Part shown: one piece after another, positions 11,001 through 20,270 of the stretch
Numbering within the stretch: the stretch's first letter is position 1
Layout: each line of letters starts with the position of its first letter
The notes under the pieces: generated by a model
What the model was told of the DNA's origin: nothing
Databases searched by the model: none
What the model saw: only the letters and a program-made list of their open reading frames with translations
Assembly (NCBI GenBank): GCA_001830045.1
Contig: MIDA01000105.1
Span: 1 to 64,000 of the forward strand
Direction: 5' to 3'
Source of the DNA: Tenericutes bacterium RIFOXYA12_FULL_35_10
Lineage (GTDB): Bacteria > Bacillota_I > Bacilli_A > Acholeplasmatales > Acholeplasmataceae
Length of the DNA stretch: 64,000 bases
Position numbers and translations under genes: made by a program

Positions 11001-14000
11001 TGAAACGATTGCCGAACTCACAAGTAGTTTATCCGTTGACGGTATTCTTCCTGCATTTAACAACGTTTCAGATGCTTCATTAATTACCTTTGGCAATGTG
11101 ACACTCATTCAAGGGGTATTAAGTGAACTCCTTTTAAGTACTGACATTCAAACCTTTGGTGTTGAAAAAATTAATGGTGCTCAAACCTTCTTTGTTGCAC
11201 CAAGTGACTTCTTAGCACTTGATCCTCTCTTACAAGATAGTGAAGGTGTTAAAGGTGATGAAATAGGTAAACTCTTGATTTCTTTTAAGAGTCTTCAATT
11301 GCCAGATCAAGCATCCCTATCTTCATTTGGACCAGTCATGATGGCTGAAATGGAAGGTAGAAATAGCGATGGCACAAAAGATGATTTAGACCGATTCTTT
11401 GATTCGGGTATTTTATATACGTTCTTAGATAAGATCATTCAATTAGATGATTTAGGAACGTTCTTAAATGATGCTTTATCAACGGCATTTGGGGATGCTC
11501 CCATCACCGTTGATCTTTCCATACACCCTGATATTTTAGGGGTTGATGGTGTTGATGAACCGATTGAAGTGGGTAGAATCACGAAGAATGAATTTAGAAA
11601 TATGGTCATCTCAGCAGGGTTATTAGGACCTATTGGTGAAATCGGTATTGAAACATTCCCAGGCATGATTGATCCGATGGCAACTGAAGATGATTTTACA
11701 ACCTTCTTAAATTCTGATTTTATTTATACCATTGTTGGTCGTCTATTCGAAAACGAAGGTTTTGGTGATTACATTGGTGGTTTCTTAGCTGGTGCTTTTG
11801 GTGATGGTATTGATCTCGTGATGACATCTCCAAATGATGCTAAAGGAACAACCGGAGTTGAAACAGGTATTATCACGAAACATGAATTAAGACAAATCAT
11901 GGTTTCATTTAAATTGATTGGTTTAGATCAAGGTACCGATAATATCAATGAAGAAGCTATTTTACAACTAAAAGGTCAAAATGATGTTTTAGGTGTCGAT
12001 GATTTCGATCGTTTCATTGAATCGAAATACATTGCAGATAAGTTATCGATTATTTTAACATCAGATACGATCATTACCATGTTAGCTGCAGGTCGCTTCG
12101 TTCCTGCTGATTTCGTGTTACCTATTTCATCCTATACAACCATTGATGGTAGAAAGCGATTAACCAATGATGAATTTTCAAATATCTTTGGTGGTTTGAA
12201 TGTGTTAGGCATTACCTCATTTGATGGTGCTGGTTTAGGTATTGGCACATTGTCAGGTTTAACAGATCCTGAAGTTGATGAACTTTTACTTTCAAATTAT
12301 CTTTATACATTTATCGATTTAATGCTAAAATCTGAAACAAGTTTTACCATTCCTTCAACGGCACTTGAAACTTCAGGTGAGTATGATGGTATGGTGAAGA
12401 AGAGTGAAATTGCAGATATCTTTGTTGCAGTTAGCATTTTCAATTTAACAGATGGACAAGCACCAGATCCAACGTTGATTACGGTTGCTCAAATTCAAGA
12501 TTTACTCGCTCAAACCGATTCAGCGATTGTTCAGTCATTATTATCTGATGCCATCATTGATGCATTAGGTGTCGAAAATATACCAGATGATGCTTATGAA
12601 AGTGCTGGTTTACTCACACAAGAAGAACTAGATGCCATCGTAGCAGCACTTGCAGTGATTGCAGGAGATCCTAATACACCAGTTACGCAAGTGGCTGATG
12701 CGATTGATACGTTAACCGTCGGTCAAGTCAATGACATTGATTTAACCGAAACAGGATCAGTAACGATTAAACAGATGTTATCTGATGAAATTATTGCTGC
12801 AGTGAATGCATCCAATGTTCATGAAGATGCTTATCAACCATTAAGTATGCATTCAGGCACAATTCTTTTAAGTACAACGTTAGAAACACCACTTCGTCGT
12901 CTATCTGATAGTGAACTTCAAGAAATCATTGGTGCACTTAATATTTTAGCAAACAATAATCCTGAAACTTTAATTACAGATATCTCAATGGATGTTAAAG
13001 TAGGTCAAGCCGTTGAACTGAAGTCAAATAACTCATTACTGATTAAACAACTGATTTCTGATAATATCGAAACCTCATTAAATACGGTTGTTGTGATTCC
13101 AAATAGCGCATATGTCGATGTTGAAAAGACGAGATTAACCACCGTTGAAATCAATCAAATGATTGATGCTATGGTTGTCTTAGCAAATGGCGACTTAAAC
13201 TTACCGGTGACCAGTATAACAACTGATGTTAATGTAGGTCAAACCCAAGGTTTAAAGACGAATACATCACTCATTATTAGACAGCTTATCACCGATAATA
13301 TGGTTGATATTTTAGGTGCTGCATCGATTCCAGCAGATGCTTATGATCAAGCAGAACCAACTATGTTAACCGCGAATGAAGTTGTTGAAATGATTGATGC
13401 ACTTTATATCTTGGCAGAACAGCAAGATAGTAAACCTGTGATTGAAGTTTCAACTGACGTTACTGTTGGCCAAGTTCAAGAATTAAATGGTGGCACTTCA
13501 CTGATCATTAGACAACTGATTACCGATAATATCGTTGATGTTTTAGGTATAACCGTAGTGATTCATGCAGATGCCTATGATACAGCACAACCTACGATGT
13601 TAACACAAACCGAAATTGATCAAATGGTTTTAGCCATGGTTGTCTTAGCAAATAATGATTTAACAACGCCTGTAGCACTCATCTCAACCAATGTTACTGT
13701 GGGTCAAACACAAGGCTTAAAGACGAATACATCACTGATCATTAAGCAACTCATCACTGATAAGATTGAAGATGTTTTAGCATTAACAGTGACTTTCCCA
13801 ACAGAAGCTTATGATACCAATTATCCAACGATGTTAACGCAAGATGAAATAAGTGAAATGATTGATGCACTTTATGAATTAGCAGATGAAGATCCCCTAC
13901 TTCCAGTCACATCCGTTTCAACGAATGTCACTGTCGGTCAGACACAATCACTCATCGAAAATACATCATTAATCATTAATCAACTCATTTCTGATAAGAT

Positions 14001-16401
14001 TGTGGATACACTTTCTGTTTCAAATACGATTCCAGATAGTGCTTATACCGATGTTACAAAAGTAATACTAAAAGATAGTGAAATTGATAATATGATCTTA
14101 GCGCTTGATGTTTTAGCAGATGGCGATGACGATATGCTCGTTACAGATGTTCCTACAGATGTCACGATTGGACAACTCAAGAGTTTATCTGTATCAACAT
14201 CTGTCATTATTCAACGTTTAATTACCGATTCGATCGTAGATGCTGTTAACTTAACTTACTTCCCGGATACTGCTTATGTTGGTGATACACCAAGTGATCA
14301 GTTAAAGTCAACCGAAGTATCCAACATGATTTTAGCACTTGAAGTTTTAGCTGGAAGTACTGTTCCTGGTGATAGAGATACAGTGAAAGTATCTGCAGTA
14401 TCAACGAATGTGACTGTTGGACAAACAGAAACACTAAATAACAATACATCACTCATTATCAATCAATTGATTTCTGAATCGATTGTTGATACCTTAACAA
14501 CAGCTGGTTCAACCATTCCAGATGATGCTTATACATCATTAGCTAAAACAACTTTAACTGAAGATGAAATGACTGAAATGATTGACGCTTTAAAGATTTT
14601 AGCAAATAATAACTTAAACTTACCGGTTGCAAGCATATCAACCAATGTGACTGTCGGTCAAACCAAAGCACTTAAACTTAATGCATCTGTCATCATTAGA
14701 CAACTCATTAGTGATGCCATTGTGGATTCCATTGGTGTGACAGCAACCATTCCAGATGATGCGTATACTGATTTATCACAAACACGTCTATCTGATACCG
14801 AAATTAATAATATGATTGAGGCACTTGATATTTTAGCAAATGGTAATGATGCACTCTTAGTTGAGGATGTTTCAACTGATATTAGTATTGGTCAGTTAGA
14901 CAGTTTAACAGCATCAACATCACTCATCATGCAAAAACTGATTACCGATTCCATTGTTGATGCCATCGGTGCAGCTAAAGTTCCTGATGAAGCATACTTA
15001 CTTGATACACCAGGTAATAACTTAAAACCTGCAGAAGTATCAGAAATGATTGAAGCATTAAGAGTATTAGCAAACGATCCACTGAATCCACCAGCAGTCA
15101 TTGATGATGTGAAAGTATCAGCTATTGGTATTGATGTTACCGTTGGACAGACGAAAGATCTTAAGACAAATGGTTCAATCATTATTAAACAAGTGATTTC
15201 AGATGCCATTGTTGAGATGTTAACTGAACCTAAAGTTAGAGAAACAGCATTTATTACACCAGCTGAAAAAGATCGTTTAACCAATGATGAAATTGGTTAT
15301 ATGATTGATGCACTTGATGTGTTATCAGGTGGTATTGACAATACGTTAGTCAGTGCGATCACAGTTAATGAAAATACGTTAAGTATTGATAATTTACAAG
15401 CATTTAATGAAAACTCGATTGTCTTAAACCGCTTAATTAGTAGTGCAATCATTAGTGGTTTAGGAGCAAATGATATTCCAGTTGAATCCTATGAAGATGA
15501 TGTCCTCAAGACTGATTTGATTCGTCCAGAAATTGATGCGATTCTCTTAGCACTTGAAACGCTTGGTATTGATACAAGTGGTGCAGGTGGTATTGGTATG
15601 GCAGACTTAACGTTTGCAGATTTAGATGTTGTAGTTGCGATTGGAACAACTGATTTAGTCAATTACCCACTTGGATTCTCACCAATTGTTGCACATATCT
15701 TATCAGCACCAATGATTTCAGCGGTATCTGATATCAGATTGGGTCATGAATATGGTGTTCCATCAACTGCATATAGAAACACGAACGATTTATTGCATGA
15801 AGAAATTGAAGGCTTAGTTGCAGCACTTAAACTGATTGGTAATGTTCAACCAGAAGATGAAGAAACAACAACTATAGCTGATATTATCGTTGATCCAGAT
15901 TCATTTAACGGTACGATGATTACAAACTTAGTTGCACTTGATAAACTCATTGTTTACCGTATGATTTCTAAGGGTATAAGTGATTCTAACATTGATACGA
16001 TACCTTCACATGTTACTGATATTAATGCAAGAAACTATGACCCATTATTACCAGGAACTCCAGAAATATATGATATCAAGATTGATGAAATGAGTCATAT
16101 TGCAACTTCGATGGATATCTTAGGTATAACTTCAGTTGCAGAGATTGGCAATATGACCATGGCAAATCTCACTGGATTAACTTCACAAGATGTAGAAACA
16201 TTAGTTGAATCATTAGTTGTACCAGAAAGTGATGCCAACACGATTATTTACTACATTATTTCAGAAACAGTGGATTCATCGAATACACTATTCCCAGATG
16301 ATAATCCAAATACTTACAATCCTGCATTTGATGATAATTATGTAATGGATGGTGGAGTCAGAGTTAGATTAACAAGAGAAGCTTTGGCAAGTGTCTTATA
16401 A
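8026..16401 (+). CDS. Giant membrane-anchored repeat protein: CvpA-like four-TM N-terminus plus ~2,590-aa repeat region
   Basis: Continuous ORF; ATG at 8026 is preceded by AAAGGCGG (the tracked 8002 start is TTG). Four hydrophobic segments, with GRFWGGFMGSAQGLLVAF resembling the last CvpA helix, then degenerate tandem repeats. Confidence 0.85.
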   Translation: MPSLLVLQWGIVGFYVVIYFLIGFMRGGSKSTYFTIVAFITTFISLYLISFISLNLILSNTFTLVNLLEMANGYAGGIIPDEVMTYAADPTLAAFAIAVIDLILRIIGFIILYPLIKGLLTLIIFRPIWSFGIKKALLRRQNEKLEERSLDQGEKAYKPRKRLKKTFVGRFWGGFMGSAQGLLVAFITLLPLLIMAGFLSVPDQNTQVSANSNTSELATTIPGLPDLGGLMGTVDDYLLQIDEMNEQGLGAMVRQITVSGKSLDRYIFDRVFTTQVKQGDLVTDINWINELQGILQITRTVYEGGYLDEGFGLEDLNEDKLNDIEVVFNYLKTSDLMAYMIPTATAFGLDMFRDQLPANITDELADAAVNGVQAIDWNAEFENVQAIVNAVLAFGSVEELQAYMADPMLLLDLTPEEGEKLADIVRAIGNMQLLEMMSIGAEYATTLDSIQAQLTWIAEDEKQAYLEEQLAFLIEDETFFNGVNGEFARLALLIEGLYTDEFGDVDLRALMNINDVESFMAAQNEEWIDNLLEKIVDLEILLNAIPVGVDYALYTQVGDLVDQELAGEIETALNEIDWEAEILNVGDIYKDAVSIGATALLADNPDYMAFVDNVVENNMDQVRVIVSRIFEDSALVSAALELAAPLLVERFVTDPVLADLVQEALMSDPESGVVDFNVGQEINTVLDIVEKVYLFTNATEIANLSGMTTESKLALFASFGTLTETEFEELKTSFSSLQLLDRVGESGLAYVSDTMGIEQIYVPETVDLGADLGSLLGLGYYVAKYTHDQKVLYPTYEEIDFAPLFADQTFRSYLLPTVENNHSNLLLATLAHNAKVYADDPSIGNYLSVPDSLKNASPESDEWFDELNALLGAVFDLAASFEDSEALTLSYKDVIAFTQAPTGASIELITQFGELSKTEEAFGSLDSSVILRSSVKKAIDTYGASTSGALGGYEVKTPAIAHDGLMLNEGVLVELIHGLANFVSELNQTWMYETIAELTSSLSVDGILPAFNNVSDASLITFGNVTLIQGVLSELLLSTDIQTFGVEKINGAQTFFVAPSDFLALDPLLQDSEGVKGDEIGKLLISFKSLQLPDQASLSSFGPVMMAEMEGRNSDGTKDDLDRFFDSGILYTFLDKIIQLDDLGTFLNDALSTAFGDAPITVDLSIHPDILGVDGVDEPIEVGRITKNEFRNMVISAGLLGPIGEIGIETFPGMIDPMATEDDFTTFLNSDFIYTIVGRLFENEGFGDYIGGFLAGAFGDGIDLVMTSPNDAKGTTGVETGIITKHELRQIMVSFKLIGLDQGTDNINEEAILQLKGQNDVLGVDDFDRFIESKYIADKLSIILTSDTIITMLAAGRFVPADFVLPISSYTTIDGRKRLTNDEFSNIFGGLNVLGITSFDGAGLGIGTLSGLTDPEVDELLLSNYLYTFIDLMLKSETSFTIPSTALETSGEYDGMVKKSEIADIFVAVSIFNLTDGQAPDPTLITVAQIQDLLAQTDSAIVQSLLSDAIIDALGVENIPDDAYESAGLLTQEELDAIVAALAVIAGDPNTPVTQVADAIDTLTVGQVNDIDLTETGSVTIKQMLSDEIIAAVNASNVHEDAYQPLSMHSGTILLSTTLETPLRRLSDSELQEIIGALNILANNNPETLITDISMDVKVGQAVELKSNNSLLIKQLISDNIETSLNTVVVIPNSAYVDVEKTRLTTVEINQMIDAMVVLANGDLNLPVTSITTDVNVGQTQGLKTNTSLIIRQLITDNMVDILGAASIPADAYDQAEPTMLTANEVVEMIDALYILAEQQDSKPVIEVSTDVTVGQVQELNGGTSLIIRQLITDNIVDVLGITVVIHADAYDTAQPTMLTQTEIDQMVLAMVVLANNDLTTPVALISTNVTVGQTQGLKTNTSLIIKQLITDKIEDVLALTVTFPTEAYDTNYPTMLTQDEISEMIDALYELADEDPLLPVTSVSTNVTVGQTQSLIENTSLIINQLISDKIVDTLSVSNTIPDSAYTDVTKVILKDSEIDNMILALDVLADGDDDMLVTDVPTDVTIGQLKSLSVSTSVIIQRLITDSIVDAVNLTYFPDTAYVGDTPSDQLKSTEVSNMILALEVLAGSTVPGDRDTVKVSAVSTNVTVGQTETLNNNTSLIINQLISESIVDTLTTAGSTIPDDAYTSLAKTTLTEDEMTEMIDALKILANNNLNLPVASISTNVTVGQTKALKLNASVIIRQLISDAIVDSIGVTATIPDDAYTDLSQTRLSDTEINNMIEALDILANGNDALLVEDVSTDISIGQLDSLTASTSLIMQKLITDSIVDAIGAAKVPDEAYLLDTPGNNLKPAEVSEMIEALRVLANDPLNPPAVIDDVKVSAIGIDVTVGQTKDLKTNGSIIIKQVISDAIVEMLTEPKVRETAFITPAEKDRLTNDEIGYMIDALDVLSGGIDNTLVSAITVNENTLSIDNLQAFNENSIVLNRLISSAIISGLGANDIPVESYEDDVLKTDLIRPEIDAILLALETLGIDTSGAGGIGMADLTFADLDVVVAIGTTDLVNYPLGFSPIVAHILSAPMISAVSDIRLGHEYGVPSTAYRNTNDLLHEEIEGLVAALKLIGNVQPEDEETTTIADIIVDPDSFNGTMITNLVALDKLIVYRMISKGISDSNIDTIPSHVTDINARNYDPLLPGTPEIYDIKIDEMSHIATSMDILGITSVAEIGNMTMANLTGLTSQDVETLVESLVVPESDANTIIYYIISETVDSSNTLFPDDNPNTYNPAFDDNYVMDGGVRVRLTREALASVL
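12481..15378 (+). repeat. Tandem protein-coding repeats of about 78-90 aa (~12 clear units)
   Basis: Recurring '[TS]VGQTxxLxxNTSLIIxQLITDxIVDxLxxxxxIPDDAYxxxxxTxLTxxEIxxMIDALxVLAxxDxxxPVxxVSTNV'. Confidence 0.9.
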
Positions 16402-16415
16402 CAAACATATTTAAA

Positions 16416-16447
16416 GAAAGTCAGTAGATTAATTCTACTGGCTTTTT
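16416..16447 (+). terminator. Terminator of the giant gene
   Basis: AAGTCAGTAGA-ttaat-TCTACTGGCTT (one G-U) then TTT. Confidence 0.75.
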
Positions 16448-16449
16448 AA

Positions 16450-16478
16450 TAAAAAAGACCTCAACAACTGAGGTCTTA
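16450..16478 (-). terminator. Terminator of the minus-strand peptidase operon
   Basis: AAGACCTCA-acaac-TGAGGTCTT; A run on + gives a U run on the minus transcript. Confidence 0.75.
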
Positions 16479-16481
16479 TTG

Positions 16482-17909
16482 CTATAACTGATCTAATAAA
16501 TTGATATAAAACTGAACACCATGAACGACATTATCTATTGATATATCTTCATCATACCCATGAATCTTAGCTAAATCAGCTTTAGACACGTCCATAGGTG
16601 AAAATTTATACACATGATCAGAAATTTGATGATAATGTCTTGAGTCGGTGGTTGCTATCATGAGATAAGGAGATACGATCACTTCTGGCCAGGTTTGATT
16701 GATAGCTTTTTTGACTTTATCAAAGGCATCGTCAACAACTGATGTTGGTGTTGCTTCTGAGATAGCAATAGCTTCAATGTTGATCATGTCATCGTTAATG
16801 ATCTTCTTAATTCGCTTTAAAACGACATCACTTGTTTCACCCGGTCTTAATCTGTAATTGATTCCAATGGTTGCTTCTGAGGGTAAAATATTGATGGCTT
16901 GACTTCCTTCAGCAAGCGTGAAAGCTTGCGTTGTTTTAAACATGGCTAAGAATTCACCACCCGATAGTTTTGCAATCAATTTAACCAGTGGCATGAACAA
17001 CCATAGGTTTGCAAATAACATTTTTATCCCAAAGGATTTTGAGTGAGGTGCGAGTGTTGTAAAGAGTTGTTTAACAGGTTTAGTCATTTTAAGTTTAAAG
17101 CTTTTGTGATTGTTAAGCTTATCGATAGCTTTAGCAAGTCTGGTAATAGGTGTTTGTTTGGGTGGTGTTGATGCATGTCCACCTTTAGAAGTAGCTGTAA
17201 GTTTGACATTCATAAATCCTTTTTCAGCGATACCAATAACTGCAACTTTTTCTTTCACACCGGGAAACATGTTTGATACGATGGCACCACCCTCATCTAA
17301 AACCATGTACGGATGAATACCTCTTTCTTTTAAGGTGTTCATGATTCCAGGAGCTGAAGGACCGTAGATTTCTTCATCACCTGAGAAGGCAAGATAGAGA
17401 TCATGTTTAAAAACTTTTCCGTTTTTTATGACATGTTCAACAGATTCCATGACAGCATTTAATGTCGATTTGGTATCTAGAGTTCCTCGTCCATAGATGT
17501 GAGTATCTGAAATTTTACCAGAGAACGCATCATCTTTCCAACCTTCTTGAACAGGAACAACATCATAATGTGACATCAATACGATAGGATCTTCACTGGA
17601 TTCCCCAGGTATTCTAAATAACATACCGCGTTCAATCTCTTCATAGGAAGATATCTTCATGATATGGGGATAGCGTTCTTGTGCAAACTTTCTAAACGTT
17701 TGAAAAACTTCGGGATTTTCTTTTGAACGATCCACGTGTGAAACCGTTGGTATTTGAATCATCTTTGATAAAGATTCAATCACTCTTTTTTCATCAATCT
17801 CATGCCATTTCTTCATTTCAGGGTAAGACTTTTCCTTAAATGTGAATGCACGATAAAGAACAACGATGAGAAGAAGGGGTATGATCAAAAGAAGATATAA
17901 CCACCACAT
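16482..17909 (-). CDS. M20 family metallopeptidase with N-terminal membrane anchor
   Basis: SHYDVVPV, GRGTLDTKST, SGDEEIYGP motifs; N-terminal MWWLYLLLIIPLLLIVVLYRAF. Confidence 0.88.
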   Translation of the reverse strand: MWWLYLLLIIPLLLIVVLYRAFTFKEKSYPEMKKWHEIDEKRVIESLSKMIQIPTVSHVDRSKENPEVFQTFRKFAQERYPHIMKISSYEEIERGMLFRIPGESSEDPIVLMSHYDVVPVQEGWKDDAFSGKISDTHIYGRGTLDTKSTLNAVMESVEHVIKNGKVFKHDLYLAFSGDEEIYGPSAPGIMNTLKERGIHPYMVLDEGGAIVSNMFPGVKEKVAVIGIAEKGFMNVKLTATSKGGHASTPPKQTPITRLAKAIDKLNNHKSFKLKMTKPVKQLFTTLAPHSKSFGIKMLFANLWLFMPLVKLIAKLSGGEFLAMFKTTQAFTLAEGSQAINILPSEATIGINYRLRPGETSDVVLKRIKKIINDDMINIEAIAISEATPTSVVDDAFDKVKKAINQTWPEVIVSPYLMIATTDSRHYHQISDHVYKFSPMDVSKADLAKIHGYDEDISIDNVVHGVQFYINLLDQL

Positions 17910-18568
17910 TAAGAAATCATTCCCTTCTTATAAAGAATGCGAGCAACAAGTATTGAGATTACAACACCTACTGGAACCATAATCCCTACAAGTCCACCAC
18001 TACCTGGTACAAACGGGAAGAAAATCATCATGATAACCAGTGGAACAATCGCAATCTTTATTCTTTTTGAAATATAAACAATACCTAATGCGCCAAAGAG
18101 TGCAGGGATAATGTTATCAAATGCAGGTTTTAATGCAGGAGACTCTAACAATGGTGTGAGTGGAATAATAAGTAGAGCACCCACAAAAATAATGAGTGTT
18201 GTAATAATTGATGAAGAAGCAACCGCAAGGGTTGCGATCACATCACCTTCATCCGTGCCTTTTTCGACACCTAAAGCATCTTGAGCGTTTAACGCTGCAG
18301 GAACCTTTAAACTGGTTAAATTACCGGTCACAAAAGCTAAATAGGTTGAACCTACACCAAGCATTGGACTAAATGTAAAAACTTCAATGGTTGTTACTGG
18401 CCAGAAAATAATTGCAGTTGCTATAAACCCAGGAATGAAGTGTGCAAATGTTGGCCAAACGCCTGTTCCAATACTTAAGATAATGGGTGCACTTAAGAAA
18501 AGAAGTAAAGCGCCTATCATCCATAAACGTCCTTCAACATGAAGCTGATCTTGATATGTTCTTTTCAT
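17909..18568 (-). CDS. Multi-TM membrane protein, partner of the DUF5058-type protein
   Basis: Start placed at MKRTYQDQLHVEG (18568), separated from the upstream stop by one base (TAACATG); six or so TM segments. Confidence 0.75.
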   Translation of the reverse strand: MKRTYQDQLHVEGRLWMIGALLLFLSAPIILSIGTGVWPTFAHFIPGFIATAIIFWPVTTIEVFTFSPMLGVGSTYLAFVTGNLTSLKVPAALNAQDALGVEKGTDEGDVIATLAVASSSIITTLIIFVGALLIIPLTPLLESPALKPAFDNIIPALFGALGIVYISKRIKIAIVPLVIMMIFFPFVPGSGGLVGIMVPVGVVISILVARILYKKGMIS

Positions 18569-18569
18569 G

Positions 18570-19304
18570 TTATCTGACCCCCAATCCCGCATAAACGATA
18601 GCGAGTGCCATCGAGACAATCATCGATACGGGAAGTGCATAGTTTTTAAGCCATTCCCATTTATATTTTTTCATGAGATAACCTAATACCATGATGAGAA
18701 CTGCAGATGTAGCGAATACAATTAATCCTAAAACAGAAATATAAGGGTCTTCACCTTCAGGTGTTTTAGGTGCTAAGATATAACCCGCAAACGCTGAAAT
18801 CATCCCAATGAATAATGCATCCATCATGATTTGATTCCATGTTTGATCTTTTTCTCGCATTTTTTTCATACCCAAACTCATTTTCTTAAAGAAAAATGGA
18901 ATGATAATGAGTGGAGGTAGGCATCCTAAGGTCATCACCCAAACTGCAGTAATCACCATTTCAGTTGTGAGTGTATCACCGATTTGACGACCAAAGACAC
19001 CGTTGATCACATTAATCGCTGCTGGAAGTTCATAGGTCACAGCACCTAGGGTTGCTAAGCGCCATCCAGCAATCATTGAGCCAAAAATTTTAGTTAATGC
19101 AACCAAACCAATTAAAATTGCAACGCTTGGAGCAAGCGAAAATACCATCGATGATGAGATGGTTTGATTGATTTGTTCCTTAGAGAAACCAAGTTCAATC
19201 GCTCTCTTTTTCGCTTTGAGTAATGCATAAACGGATTGTGTTAAGACATAAAGAAAAATGATACTCATCAAACTATAAACCCACCATGAGTTTAAGAAAG
19301 CCAT
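18570..19304 (-). CDS. DUF5058-type membrane protein
   Basis: WWVYSLMSIIFLYVLTQSVYALLKAKKRAIELG N-terminus and TM pattern; tightly coupled to next two genes. Confidence 0.7.
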   Translation of the reverse strand: MAFLNSWWVYSLMSIIFLYVLTQSVYALLKAKKRAIELGFSKEQINQTISSSMVFSLAPSVAILIGLVALTKIFGSMIAGWRLATLGAVTYELPAAINVINGVFGRQIGDTLTTEMVITAVWVMTLGCLPPLIIIPFFFKKMSLGMKKMREKDQTWNQIMMDALFIGMISAFAGYILAPKTPEGEDPYISVLGLIVFATSAVLIMVLGYLMKKYKWEWLKNYALPVSMIVSMALAIVYAGLGVR

Positions 19305-19404
19305 AAAATCACCCTTTCGTCATATTAATCTTATTATATAAGAAAAATAAGGATTGTGTTTCATTAAAACGGGTGTTATAGTGAAATTAAAGAGGTGATG
19401 CATC

Positions 19405-20235
19405 ATGAAAGGTGCTATATATGACCGTATTTCTGTAAGAACCTATTTAAAGCGAAAATTGATTAAGTTAGAAAAAGAGATGCTAAACGATCTCGTTGAT
19501 GAACTTGATCAACTAGATGGACCTTTTGGACATAAACTACGCTTTTTTGTCCATCATCAAGATGGCAATCTCGATGATGAAGCCAAACGCATTGGAACGT
19601 ATGGGTTTATCAAAAACGCACCCAGTTTTATGGGTGCAGTTGTTAAAAATGAGTTTTCTGGTATTATCGATTTTGGTTATATCTTTGAGCACGCTATTCT
19701 ATTATTAACAAAAAAAGGATATGGTACATGTTGGTTAGCAGGTTCTTTTGATCGTCATGCATTTGATGATAAAATCTCTAATGATGAGGTGATTCCAGCC
19801 ATATCTCCCATAGGAATACCTGAAGATCACATGTCACTGAGGGAAAGAGCGATTAGACTTGCGATTAAAGCGAACAGAAGAAAATCATTTGAAGAGATGT
19901 TTTACATCGGTGATATCAGTCATCCACTAAAAGAAGGTTCTCATCATGTTTTAGAAGATGCATTAAAGCTTGTTCAGCTCGCACCATCTGCATCTAATAA
20001 ACAACCTTGGAGAATCATTATTGAAAACAAAAATGTGCATTTCTATTTAGAAAGAACGCCCAACTATAATGCGACTAGAACGTTTGTAACACAAGCATTG
20101 GATATAGGGATTGCGATGAAACATTTTGAAGTTGGACTTACATCATCTAACATCTCATTTACGCTTAAACGAACACCTTATCCAGCACCCACAACGTTTG
20201 AATATATCACGACATATCAACTTGATATTAAATAA
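19405..20235 (+). CDS. Nitroreductase family protein
   Basis: DRISVRTYLKRKL N-terminus and LVQLAPSASNKQPWRI motif. Confidence 0.85.
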   Translation: MKGAIYDRISVRTYLKRKLIKLEKEMLNDLVDELDQLDGPFGHKLRFFVHHQDGNLDDEAKRIGTYGFIKNAPSFMGAVVKNEFSGIIDFGYIFEHAILLLTKKGYGTCWLAGSFDRHAFDDKISNDEVIPAISPIGIPEDHMSLRERAIRLAIKANRRKSFEEMFYIGDISHPLKEGSHHVLEDALKLVQLAPSASNKQPWRIIIENKNVHFYLERTPNYNATRTFVTQALDIGIAMKHFEVGLTSSNISFTLKRTPYPAPTTFEYITTYQLDIK

Positions 20236-20262
20236 AAAAACGGCTTGAATAAGCCGTTTTCG
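20236..20262. terminator. Bidirectional terminator between convergent genes
   Basis: AAAACGGCTT-gaat-AAGCCGTTTT with flanking A/T runs. Confidence 0.8.
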
Positions 20263-20270
20263 TTTATCAT

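Noticed and set aside
11560-12180. EF-hand-like calcium sites in the giant protein (e.g. DGRKRLTNDEF)
   Set aside because: The D-x-D-x-D-G spacing is missing in nearly all units; only the L-x-x-x-E-[FI] part recurs.
14892-15284. Minus-strand ORF of 130 aa inside the giant repeat gene
   Set aside because: Mirror of the repeat codon pattern on the coding strand; nothing recognisable.
12481-15378. Reading the repetitive tract as a CRISPR array
   Set aside because: Units are ~235-260 bp, protein-coding in one frame, with diverging sequence and no constant repeat/spacer pattern.
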